A stretch of DNA of 58,297 nt, from contig CANRNK010000002.1 in NCBI GenBank assembly GCA_947631985.1, forward strand, positions 1 through 58,297, written 5' to 3'. This document shows, one piece after another, positions 17,785 through 24,995 of the stretch. The notes beneath the pieces were generated by a model. That model was not told the DNA's origin. It worked only from the letters and a program-made list of their open reading frames with translations, and made no database searches. Source of the stretch: an uncultured Lachnospiraceae bacterium. GTDB taxonomy: Bacteria > Bacillota > Clostridia > Lachnospirales > Lachnospiraceae. Each line of letters opens with the position of its first letter. Within the stretch, counting starts at the first letter, position 1. Made by a program: the position numbers and the translations under genes.

Positions 17785-18429
17785 ATGCGGGAATGCGTTA
17801 TTATAGGAGCAGGAGAAGTAAACCGAAAAAAATTATCAGAGTTTAAAAACACCTTTATCATTGCGGCAGATGGAGGTTATGTTACATTAACAAAAATAAA
17901 AAAGAAACCAGATGTTTTGATTGGAGATTTTGACTCTTTAGAAGAGGCAGGAATTCATGAAGATATGCTGGAAGGAAAAGGGTTTGAAATATATAGACTA
18001 CCTTGTGAAAAGGATGAGACAGATATTTTAGCAGCGATAAAACATGCCCTGAAATTGGGATATGACCAGTTTCATATTTTTGGCGGAACTGGAGATAGAG
18101 TGGACCATATGATGGCCAATATCCAATGTCTTATTTATCTTGCAAATCTAAATTGTAAAGCATGCCTATACGGGAAAGATTTTGAAATTAAAATTATAAA
18201 AAATGAAAAAATCACCTATGCATCGAACACAAAGGGAACGATTTCAATCTTATGCATAGGAGATGAAGCAAAAGGAGTTACCTTAACAGGTCTGAAGTAT
18301 CCACTTGAACATGTCACCTTGCGGAATGATTTTCCGATTGGAGTAAGTAATGAATTTTTCGGGATGGAAAGTAGTATTCAGGTTGAAAATGGAGTCCTTT
18401 TGCTCATTCATTATGATTCGAAAAAATAA
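17785..18429 (+). CDS. thiN: Thiamine pyrophosphokinase
   Basis: It converts thiamine to thiamine diphosphate with ATP. The 214-residue product has ADGGY, the catalytic GDFDS, PCEKDETD and FGGTGDRVDHMMANI. GAGGAAAGAG precedes the ATG, and TTGGAT (17699-17704), 16 bp, TATAGA is a possible promoter. No TPP riboswitch is seen. In Bacillus this gene sits near rsgA and rpe; here it stands alone, and its stop is one base from the stop of the convergent ABC gene. Confidence 0.93.
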   Translation: MRECVIIGAGEVNRKKLSEFKNTFIIAADGGYVTLTKIKKKPDVLIGDFDSLEEAGIHEDMLEGKGFEIYRLPCEKDETDILAAIKHALKLGYDQFHIFGGTGDRVDHMMANIQCLIYLANLNCKACLYGKDFEIKIIKNEKITYASNTKGTISILCIGDEAKGVTLTGLKYPLEHVTLRNDFPIGVSNEFFGMESSIQVENGVLLLIHYDSKK

Positions 18430-18430
18430 A

Positions 18431-20209
18431 CTATACAACATCTTTGAACTGGGCAAGATATAAGTCATAATAAAACCCTTTTGCCCTTAGTAATTCTTCA
18501 GGCGTTCCTGATTCGATGATGCCACCCTGATCAATTACAAAAATACGATCTGCATTCTGTATGGTAGAAAGTCGATGAGCGATGACGAAGGAAGTTCTTC
18601 CTGATAATAAGACTTCAATTCCCTTTTGAACCAGTAGCTCTGTTTTGGTATCGATTGAGGAAGTTGCCTCGTCCAGAATTAAAATTCTTGGATTGGAAAC
18701 CATGGTTCGGGCAAATGCCAAAAGTTGTTTTTGCCCGATGGATAGACCACCACCACGTTCCTGTAATACAGTGTCATATCCTTTTTCAAGCTTCATGATA
18801 AAGTCATGTGCGTTGACAGCTTTTGCAGATGCAATAATTTCTTCCTCACTGGCATCTAATTTTCCGTATCGAATATTGTCTTTTATGGTTCCTGTGAACA
18901 AAAAATTATCCTGTGTCATGACACCCAGCTGTCGTCTTAGACTCTCTAATGTAATGGTACTGATATCCTGATAATCAATCAATATTTTACCTTCATTTAC
19001 ATCATAAAATCTGCTTAGTAAATTGATGATGGTTGTTTTTCCGGCACCAGTTGGTCCAACCAATGCGATTGTTTCACCGGGTTCTACTTCAAAAGAGACC
19101 TTTGACAGAACGGGTACTTCATCATGATAGGAAAAAGAAACTTGTTCAAAAGAAACGTGACCTTTAATTTCGCCTAGCGCATTGCTTGAAGTAGCGTTAT
19201 TGATTTTTGAAGGGGTATCCAGAATTTCAAAGATACGCTCTGCACCAGACAGGTTTGTAATGAGCTGTGTATAAAAATTGCTTAGGTTCATGATTGGGTG
19301 CCAGAACATTCCGATATAAGTGCTAAAAGCAACCAGAGTTCCAATACTGACATGCTCAACTCCTAAAACCACAACACCTGCGTAGTAAAGAGCTACAAGA
19401 CCAAGTCCCCAGGAAAAATCAATCACAGAGCCAAATGCATCGTTTAGCCTGACTGCATCCATAAAGGTATTACGATGCTCCCTTGCAAGATTACGAAAAG
19501 TCTGATTGGTTTCTTTTTCAGCAGAAAAACTTTGGATAATTCTGATTCCGGACAAGTCTTCATGAACAAATGCATTTAGATTAGAAGACTTTTTCTTATG
19601 AATCTGCCATCTCTTGTGTGAGTAAACCTGAATCATCCACATGGAGAAAGCCATGAAAGGAATGGTAATCATAGAGGCAAGCGCCAGTTTTGAATTCTTG
19701 TAAAACATAATGATGACAACACTGCAGATGGTTAAAAAATCTGGGATCAGGGTTGTGACACTATTAGAAAGCACATCTTTTAAGGCGTTGATATCGCCGA
19801 TGATGCGAGCGAGAATCTTCCCGGTGGGTCTGTTGTCAAAAAAGCTAAAATCCAAGGTCTGAATATGCGTGTAAAGTTCCTGCCTGATTGTGACCAAAGT
19901 GTCATTGCAAATTTTTGCCATAAGAAACATACGCAATTTTACAAGCAGAATCATAATTAGGTTCAAGAATACGGCAACAAGAATCAGCCAGACCAAGTCT
20001 GGAATATCCTTGTTTTTGATTGAAACATCAATTGCGCGTTCCATAATAAGTGGATTTAGAATGCTCACTCCAACGCAATAGGTCATAATAAGCAGAACCA
20101 GAAAAATTTGTAATTTATAAAAAAACAAGTATCGAAACAAACGAAGCATTGTTTTAAATTTGCTGACAGAACGAAGCTCTTCATCCTGCTTGAAGGTATT
20201 ATATGCCAT
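18431..20209 (-). CDS. ABC multidrug exporter half-transporter, canonical ATP-site subunit
   Basis: A membrane-fused ABC exporter subunit of 592 residues: six membrane segments (about 30-310) and an ATPase domain (about 345-585). Walker A GPTGAGKTT and Walker B with the catalytic glutamate (ILILDEATSSID) are intact, but the signature is LSIGQ rather than LSGGQ. With the upstream partner it matches heterodimeric exporters (BmrCD, LmrCD, TM287/288), in which one ATP site is degenerate. The start MAYNT (20209) lies 31 bp after the partner's stop; they are one operon. The substrate is likely a drug or toxic compound, by family only. Confidence 0.9.
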   Translation of the reverse strand: MAYNTFKQDEELRSVSKFKTMLRLFRYLFFYKLQIFLVLLIMTYCVGVSILNPLIMERAIDVSIKNKDIPDLVWLILVAVFLNLIMILLVKLRMFLMAKICNDTLVTIRQELYTHIQTLDFSFFDNRPTGKILARIIGDINALKDVLSNSVTTLIPDFLTICSVVIIMFYKNSKLALASMITIPFMAFSMWMIQVYSHKRWQIHKKKSSNLNAFVHEDLSGIRIIQSFSAEKETNQTFRNLAREHRNTFMDAVRLNDAFGSVIDFSWGLGLVALYYAGVVVLGVEHVSIGTLVAFSTYIGMFWHPIMNLSNFYTQLITNLSGAERIFEILDTPSKINNATSSNALGEIKGHVSFEQVSFSYHDEVPVLSKVSFEVEPGETIALVGPTGAGKTTIINLLSRFYDVNEGKILIDYQDISTITLESLRRQLGVMTQDNFLFTGTIKDNIRYGKLDASEEEIIASAKAVNAHDFIMKLEKGYDTVLQERGGGLSIGQKQLLAFARTMVSNPRILILDEATSSIDTKTELLVQKGIEVLLSGRTSFVIAHRLSTIQNADRIFVIDQGGIIESGTPEELLRAKGFYYDLYLAQFKDVV

Positions 20210-20240
20210 AGAAATAACCATTCCTTTCAAATTATACAGA

Positions 20241-21980
20241 TTAGTTTATTTGATTGCTAAATTGAAATCCACCATTGTATTGTGCCTGATAGGTTTCATA
20301 GTAGAGTCCTCGTAATTCCATTAATTCAGAATGGGTTCCTCTTTCTACAATACATCCATTTTCCAGAAAAATAATTTCATCTGCATTTCGGACAGCACTG
20401 ATTCGATGTGCAATGATTACCTTTGTCGTGTTCTGCAATGTCTGTAAATTTTTCCAGATCTGATGTTCTGTTTCTGTATCAAGGGCTGAAGTAGAGTCGT
20501 CCATGACGAGGATGGGATTTCTTTTTGCAAGAGCTCTTGCAATGCTGATTCGCTGTTTTTGTCCACCGGAAAGACCAATTCCACGTTCGCCAATGATGGT
20601 TTCGTATTGTTCCTCCATGCGCTCGATGAATTCATTCGCTCTTGCACGATAAGCAGAAGACATAATCGTTTCTTCATCCATCGTTTCTTTTTTTCCGAGC
20701 TTAATATTTTCGGTGATGGTATCTGAAAATAAGAATACATCCTGCATCACAACTGAGATGTTCCCTCGTAAAATCTCTAACGGAAGTTGTTTGATGTCTA
20801 TTCCGTCAATAGAAATAAATCCGCAAGAAGTATCATATAAGCGTTGCAGGAGATTTACAATGGTGCTTTTTCCGGCGCCCGTTGCGCCCATAATACCAAT
20901 TGTGCTTCCGGCTGAAACATGAAAATCGATATCGGATAAAATTTTGTGACCATCCAAACTTTCATAACAGACATGTGTAAAAGAAATCTCACCCTTAATT
21001 GTTTCTGGTGTTATTGGGTTAAGAGGTTCTGTAATGGTGGGTTTTTGGGCATAAATCTGTCTGATCTTACGGTTGGATGCAACGGCGGCTGAAATTCCAT
21101 TGCTTAGCCAACCAAGCATTTCCATAGGCCATACGATATTCATGGAATACGCAACAAATGCACCAAGCGAGCCAAGTGATAGTTGCCCCAAAATAGCGAG
21201 ATAACCGCCTCCTAATAAAATGAGTAAGGGGAGGAGACGCGTAATCAACTGAAAATACGGATAATATGTCACAAAGATTTTAGATTGCTTCATATTTAAA
21301 TCATAAAAACGTTTGTTATGAGATAGAAATTTTTCGATTTCATGTTTCTCGCGAGCAAAGGCTTTTACAGTCCGAACACCGGACAGATTTTCCTCTGCAA
21401 CTGTATTAAGGACGGCATTTTCCTCGCTGATTTCTTCATATATAATGCCTAACTTTCGTTCCATAACGAGTGCGATTCCAGCGGAAATCACCATAAGAAG
21501 AGTAGGGAGTATGGCAAGTCTGACATCAATTCTATACATACAAAACAATACAATACCAGTATGAATGACAACCTCAATCGTCAGCATAATGATAAAAGTA
21601 AGTGCTTCCCAGATTCGGTCGATGTCATCTTTAACACGTGCCATTAACTCACCGGTGTTGTTTTTGTCAAAAAAATCTGCAGACAGACTTTGAATATGTT
21701 CGAAAAGTTCGATTCGCATTTCTGTTGCAATCTGTGAACCGGATTTGTCGAAGAGATATTCTTTTATGTACTGGAAAATGCAACGCCCAATGCCAATTCC
21801 TGCCATGCCAAGCAGAAGAGAAAGAAAAAGTCCGGCGTTTCCAGCAATGATAACGTCATCAATCATAATTCGTGTGAGTTGTGGAGAAAGCATATCAAGG
21901 CTGACACTGATGATCATGGAAAGAATAGCAATCAAGTACATCCAACTATATTTTTTAAGATAAGTAAATAAACTGGTCAA
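20241..21980 (-). CDS. ABC multidrug exporter half-transporter, degenerate ATP-site subunit
   Basis: The partner exporter subunit, 579 residues with six membrane segments and a C-terminal ATPase domain (Walker A GATGAGKST, signature LSGGQKQRIS). Its Walker B reads ILVMDDSTSALD, with Asp in place of the catalytic Glu, as in BmrC and TM287. This complements the LSIGQ change in the other subunit, so exactly one composite ATP site should be degenerate. The start is a TTG at 21980, seven bases after AGGAGG; the longer reading frame back to 22031 passes through the leader terminator. An attenuator-like leader precedes it. Confidence 0.9.
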   Translation of the reverse strand: MTSLFTYLKKYSWMYLIAILSMIISVSLDMLSPQLTRIMIDDVIIAGNAGLFLSLLLGMAGIGIGRCIFQYIKEYLFDKSGSQIATEMRIELFEHIQSLSADFFDKNNTGELMARVKDDIDRIWEALTFIIMLTIEVVIHTGIVLFCMYRIDVRLAILPTLLMVISAGIALVMERKLGIIYEEISEENAVLNTVAEENLSGVRTVKAFAREKHEIEKFLSHNKRFYDLNMKQSKIFVTYYPYFQLITRLLPLLILLGGGYLAILGQLSLGSLGAFVAYSMNIVWPMEMLGWLSNGISAAVASNRKIRQIYAQKPTITEPLNPITPETIKGEISFTHVCYESLDGHKILSDIDFHVSAGSTIGIMGATGAGKSTIVNLLQRLYDTSCGFISIDGIDIKQLPLEILRGNISVVMQDVFLFSDTITENIKLGKKETMDEETIMSSAYRARANEFIERMEEQYETIIGERGIGLSGGQKQRISIARALAKRNPILVMDDSTSALDTETEHQIWKNLQTLQNTTKVIIAHRISAVRNADEIIFLENGCIVERGTHSELMELRGLYYETYQAQYNGGFQFSNQIN

Positions 21981-22028
21981 GGGAAATCCTCCTGTTGTAA
22001 AATAAGATAGTATAAAATGATAGAAACA

Positions 22029-22056
22029 CAAAAAAAGCCGTGGTATTCACCACGGC
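22029..22056 (-). terminator. Leader terminator (putative attenuator) of the ABC exporter operon
   Basis: On the minus strand: GCCGTGGT-GAAT-ACCACGGC (22056-22037) followed by T7. A perfect 8-bp GC-rich stem with a T tract, 56 bp before the first ABC gene and after a leader peptide gene. The plus strand has no T tract after it, so it acts only on exporter transcription. Confidence 0.88.
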
Positions 22057-22112
22057 ATAGAATCAGCTTGAAAGCAGATTAATCATAATACGAGACAAAA
22101 AAGACGAATCTG

Positions 22113-22199
22113 TTATGAACTAAGTTCCGGAGGAAATACTGTTATAAAACAAATATGCGATTGTGTTTGTGGAATCACTCTTTTTACTGTAATAAACAT
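22113..22199 (-). CDS. Leader peptide of the ABC exporter operon (28 residues)
   Basis: An ORF too short for usual gene callers: AAGGAGG on the minus strand, ATG at 22199, TAA at 22113-22115. The peptide begins MFITVKRVIPQTQ and ends FPPELSS. It lies between a possible promoter (TTGACT 22259-22264, 17 bp, TATCGT 22236-22241) and the leader terminator. The layout equals B. subtilis bmrB-bmrCD, where ribosomes stalled by antibiotics on the leader prevent termination. The segment ATTCCAC in codons 8-10 could pair with GTG-(GT)-GAAT of the terminator's 5' arm and loop, as a weak antiterminator candidate. Function is inferred from layout. Confidence 0.7.
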   Translation of the reverse strand: MFITVKRVIPQTQSHICFITVFPPELSS

Positions 22200-22310
22200 G
22201 GTTGTTCCTCCTTTTCTAAAATATTTTATAAATTTACGATAAACTTACCGGAAAGAAAAGTCAACTGTTTTTTGAAAAATTCAGAAATTGTTAAAATATT
22301 TATTTTATTC

Positions 22311-22339
22311 TTGTCAGAGACGATTGAATATGGTAACAT
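22311..22339 (+). promoter_or_regulatory. tRNA-Leu promoter
   Basis: TTGTCA (22311-22316), 17 bp, TAACAT (22334-22339), with an overlapping TATAAT just downstream. It faces away from the exporter operon. Confidence 0.5.
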
Positions 22340-22376
22340 ATAATTCGGTCGTTACAAAACAGTAATGATCAAAATT

Positions 22377-22459
22377 GCCGGCATGTCGGAATGGCAGACG
22401 AGGCAGACTCAAAATCTGTTGACGGCAACGTCGTGTGGGTTCAAGTCCCACTGCCGGCA
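22377..22459 (+). tRNA. tRNA-Leu (anticodon CAA)
   Basis: Acceptor stem GCCGGCA/TGCCGGC (22377-22383, 22452-22458) with discriminator A; anticodon stem GCAGA/TCTGT around the loop CTCAAAA gives anticodon CAA, reading UUG. A long variable arm (GACG...CGTC) marks it as a class II tRNA, and the T arm GTGGG-TTCAAGT-CCCAC is complete. CCA is not encoded. A terminator follows at once. Confidence 0.97.
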
Positions 22460-22462
22460 CTG

Positions 22463-22493
22463 AAAAAGCACCGTAAATACGGTGCTTTTTTTA
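22463..22493 (+). terminator. Terminator after tRNA-Leu
   Basis: AAAAGCACCGT...ACGGTGC followed by TTTTTTT; arms 22467-22475 and 22478-22486. Confidence 0.9.
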
Positions 22494-22629
22494 TTGCATA
22501 AACCTCATACCTCCTTTTTTTACCTGTTAGCTTTTTAGAGTTACCTCTTGCGATTTTGCTCTTTACGAATGGGAGGAACTTGATATAATGGGTACATGGA
22601 AACAAACTTGTGAGGTAATGGAGAGAAAC

Positions 22630-23091
22630 ATGAAGGTTAAAATTGAAATTGATGAATCACTTCAGGAAGAAGAAATCTTGATTCGCTGTCCAGCATTGAA
22701 TGATTCCGTCACAGAAATCTATCAGGAATTATCAAGGTTAGAACATAGTAATCAGAAGCTGGTTTTATTTCAGGGAAACAAAGAGTTTTATATTCCGATA
22801 CAGGAGATTCTTTTCTTTGAAACAACAGATTGTTGTATTTGTGCACATACAGCAAATGAAATGTACCAGATTAAGCTTCGACTTTATGAACTAGAGGAAT
22901 TGTTACCGGGTGAGTTTATGAGGGTTTCAAAATCTACAATTTTAAATTTGAATCATATCTATTCCATTACCAGGAACTTGACAGCGTCGAGTGCGGTTGA
23001 ATTGTTGCATTCTCATAAACAGGTTTATGTTTCCAGATACTATTTCAAAGCACTAAAATGTAGAATGGATGATAAGAGAAGTCAAATGTAA
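22630..23091 (+). CDS. LytTR-domain transcriptional regulator
   Basis: A 153-residue DNA-binding protein with a C-terminal LytTR domain (about residues 50-148): EILFFETTDCCICAH, LRLYELEELLPG, FMRVSKSTILNLNHI and a late VSRYYFKALK are family features. There is no receiver domain, so it is not a classical response regulator. ATG 22630 is used because GGAGAG precedes it; the upstream ATG at 22588 overlaps an extended -10, TGATATAAT (22581-22589). It is followed by a LiaF-like membrane gene, a pairing common in clostridia; it may regulate that gene. Confidence 0.88.
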   Translation: MKVKIEIDESLQEEEILIRCPALNDSVTEIYQELSRLEHSNQKLVLFQGNKEFYIPIQEILFFETTDCCICAHTANEMYQIKLRLYELEELLPGEFMRVSKSTILNLNHIYSITRNLTASSAVELLHSHKQVYVSRYYFKALKCRMDDKRSQM

Positions 23092-23111
23092 AATGATTTG
23101 ACATTGGTTTT

Positions 23112-23216
23112 GCTTGATTAGAAGGCGACCAAAGGTCGCAGATGGGAGCTATGGTTGAATAAATGACATTCAACCGCTTGATTAGAAGGCGACCAAAGGT
23201 CGCAGATGGGAGCTAT
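23112..23216 (+). repeat. Duplicated hairpin-GATGGGA leader element, copies B1 and B2
   Basis: A 41-bp sequence occurs twice, identical, at 23112-23152 and 23176-23216 (period 64). Each copy holds the hairpin GCGACC-aaa-GGTCGC (23125-23139; 23189-23203) followed by A and GATGGGAGCTAT. After copy B1 comes the mini-ORF ATG-GTT-GAA-TAA (23151-23162), and between the copies lies a second hairpin GGTTGAAT/ATTCAACC (23153-23160, 23168-23175). Copy B2 supplies the ribosome binding site of the LiaF-like gene. Confidence 0.9.
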
Positions 23217-23217
23217 T

Positions 23218-23937
23218 ATGAAAAGAAGAGATTTGTATTGGGGATTTTTATTTATTATAGGAGCTATATTAATTATAGTGAATCAGTTGGGGTATTTTGC
23301 GGGGGTAAGTTTTTTGGGAATTGCAGCAACTGTTATTCTCGGGGGAATCATGCTTGACAGTTTACTTCATTTGAACTTTGGCGGCGTTTTATTTCCAGCT
23401 GCTTTTATCTGTATGATTTTTGCCGAAGAATGGAATATCACACAACTGACACCATGGCCAGTTTTACTAACGGCGTTGCTCGGTACCATAGGGCTGTCTT
23501 TGATTTTTAAAAAAAATAAACGCTGGAATCATCCAAATTGGACAAAATCAAAATGGAATGAATCACATGGCGAACATTTTGAGTCGGTGATAGATGAACC
23601 AGATGGTGCAATGGTAGATTGTATGGTTAGTTTTGGCTCTAGTATCAAATATATCAATACAGAAAATCTGGAAAGAGCCAACATTAGTTGCTCCTTTGGG
23701 GCAATGAAAGTATATTTTGACAACGCATTGATTCAGAAAGGCCAGGCTGTCATACAATTAGATGTCTCCTTTTCAGGAGTGGAACTTTATATTCCGAAGA
23801 GTTGGAATACAGTCATTCAGGTAAATGAATCTCTTGGTGCTATCAATGAAAAAAATAGAAAAGATGCATCACAAGTGCCTGTTGTTATGATAAAAGGTAA
23901 TATTAAATTTGGAGGGGTAGATATTATTTATGTATAA
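23218..23937 (+). CDS. LiaF-like membrane protein
   Basis: A 239-residue protein: about four membrane segments in residues 5-100 (LiaF transmembrane-type domain), a short basic linker, and a C-terminal beta-rich domain (about 130-239) with VSFGSSIKYI, SCSFGAMKVYFDNA and SFSGVELYIP, typical of LiaF-type proteins. In Bacillus LiaF restrains a cell-envelope stress two-component system; here the partner is a LytTR regulator and no LiaRS genes are present. ATG 23218 is chosen because the earlier in-frame ATG (23206) overlaps the ribosome binding site. Confidence 0.8.
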   Translation: MKRRDLYWGFLFIIGAILIIVNQLGYFAGVSFLGIAATVILGGIMLDSLLHLNFGGVLFPAAFICMIFAEEWNITQLTPWPVLLTALLGTIGLSLIFKKNKRWNHPNWTKSKWNESHGEHFESVIDEPDGAMVDCMVSFGSSIKYINTENLERANISCSFGAMKVYFDNALIQKGQAVIQLDVSFSGVELYIPKSWNTVIQVNESLGAINEKNRKDASQVPVVMIKGNIKFGGVDIIYV

Positions 23938-23950
23938 AAAATAATCGATA

Positions 23951-24011
23951 AGGCCTGTTTTTGGCAATTCCTTACATCATGGAATAAAATTGCCAGGAAC
24001 AGGTCTTTTTC
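23951..24011 (+). terminator. Terminator after the LiaF-like gene
   Basis: A long two-part stem: GGCCTGTT (23952-23959) with AACAGGTC (23999-24006) and GGCAATT (23963-23969) with AATTGCC (23988-23994), then TTTTT. Confidence 0.8.
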
Positions 24012-24043
24012 TGAGCGAAAATAATGCAAAATGCGACGCGATG

Positions 24044-24052
24044 TGATATAAT
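24044..24052 (+). promoter_or_regulatory. Extended -10 promoter of the aldo/keto reductase gene
   Basis: TGATATAAT (TG-n-TATAAT), with no good -35 upstream, as is usual for extended -10 promoters. The same nonamer occurs before the LytTR gene. Confidence 0.5.
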
Positions 24053-24095
24053 TTGCTTGAAATTAAAGCGTTGTCAGATTAAAAGGGAGGATATT

Positions 24096-24944
24096 ATGGA
24101 ATATAGCATTTTGAAAAATGGAGTAAAGATTCCAATGATAGGGTTTGGCACCTGGATTGCGGTCAAGGAAGATTCGGATATTGTATTAAAGGCGATTGAA
24201 GCGGGATACCGACTGATTGATACAGCAGCATTTTATGACAACGAGGAACAAATTGGAGAGTCGCTTCAAAAAAGTAGTGTTCCGAGAGAGGAACTTTTTT
24301 TGACTTCAAAAGTATGGAAAACAAATCTTGGATATGACAAGACAATTCGCTCCTTTGAGAGAAGCCTTAAGAATCTAAAGACGGATTATCTTGATTTGTT
24401 TTTAATACATTGGCCAAAAAATCACCTGGATACGCAGGATTGGATACAAGAAGATCAGGATACCTGGAGAGCAATGGAGATGTTATATAAAGCGGGTAAA
24501 ATAAGAGCAATTGGGCTAAGTAACTTTTATCCACATCATATGATTCCCTTATTGGAGAATGCAGAAATCAAACCAATGGTCAATCAGATTGAATTTCATC
24601 CTGGGTTCACACAAAAGTATGTAACAGATTATTGCAAAGAAAATGACATGATTGTGGAAGCCTGGAGTCCGCTTGGAAGAGCCGCTGTTTTATCAGACGA
24701 GGTGATCTGCAACCTGGCAGAAAAGTATGGTCGCACCCCGGCACAGATTTGCCTTCGTTTTACGTATCAAAGCGGAATTGTATCACTTCCAAAAGCATCT
24801 AGTAAGATTAGAATGCACCAGAATCTTGAGATTTTTGATTTCGAAATCTCAAATGAGGATATGTCAGTCATATATACACTGCCACAGACAGGATGGTCAG
24901 GAGAACATCCTGATAGAAGACCACTTGTCGATCTGGGTTGGTAA
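24096..24944 (+). CDS. Aldo/keto reductase
   Basis: An NADPH-dependent reductase of the 2,5-diketo-D-gluconate reductase group. The 282-residue product shows the catalytic tetrad: Asp and Tyr in DTAAFYDNEEQIG, Lys in LTSKVWK, and His in LFLIHWP. QIEFHPG and GIVSLPKASS are further family motifs. GGGAGGA precedes ATG 24096; the open frame upstream to 24024 passes through the promoter. The physiological substrate is unknown. Confidence 0.92.
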   Translation: MEYSILKNGVKIPMIGFGTWIAVKEDSDIVLKAIEAGYRLIDTAAFYDNEEQIGESLQKSSVPREELFLTSKVWKTNLGYDKTIRSFERSLKNLKTDYLDLFLIHWPKNHLDTQDWIQEDQDTWRAMEMLYKAGKIRAIGLSNFYPHHMIPLLENAEIKPMVNQIEFHPGFTQKYVTDYCKENDMIVEAWSPLGRAAVLSDEVICNLAEKYGRTPAQICLRFTYQSGIVSLPKASSKIRMHQNLEIFDFEISNEDMSVIYTLPQTGWSGEHPDRRPLVDLGW

Positions 24945-24986
24945 GATTACAGAAAAGATGTCTTTTTTCTGAAATCTGTGATGGGA
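24944..24986 (+). promoter_or_regulatory. Intergenic hairpin followed by GATGGGA
   Basis: Stem AGATT-a-CAGAAAA/TTTTCTG-a-AATCT (24944-24956, 24965-24977), then GT and GATGGGA (24980-24986). It begins in the reductase stop codon. It may be a weak terminator or another form of the hairpin-GATGGGA leader seen at three other genes; spacing to the ATG is 16 rather than 13 bases. Confidence 0.4.
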
Positions 24987-24995
24987 TGGGGTAGT

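Noticed and set aside
17634-17861. 75-residue minus-strand ORF upstream of the alcohol dehydrogenase
   Set aside because: It overlaps the start of thiN antisense, with AT-driven Phe/Ile/Tyr composition.
22155-22343. 62-residue plus-strand ORF between the ABC leader and tRNA-Leu
   Set aside because: It is antisense to the leader peptide gene and crosses the putative promoter; no ribosome binding site.
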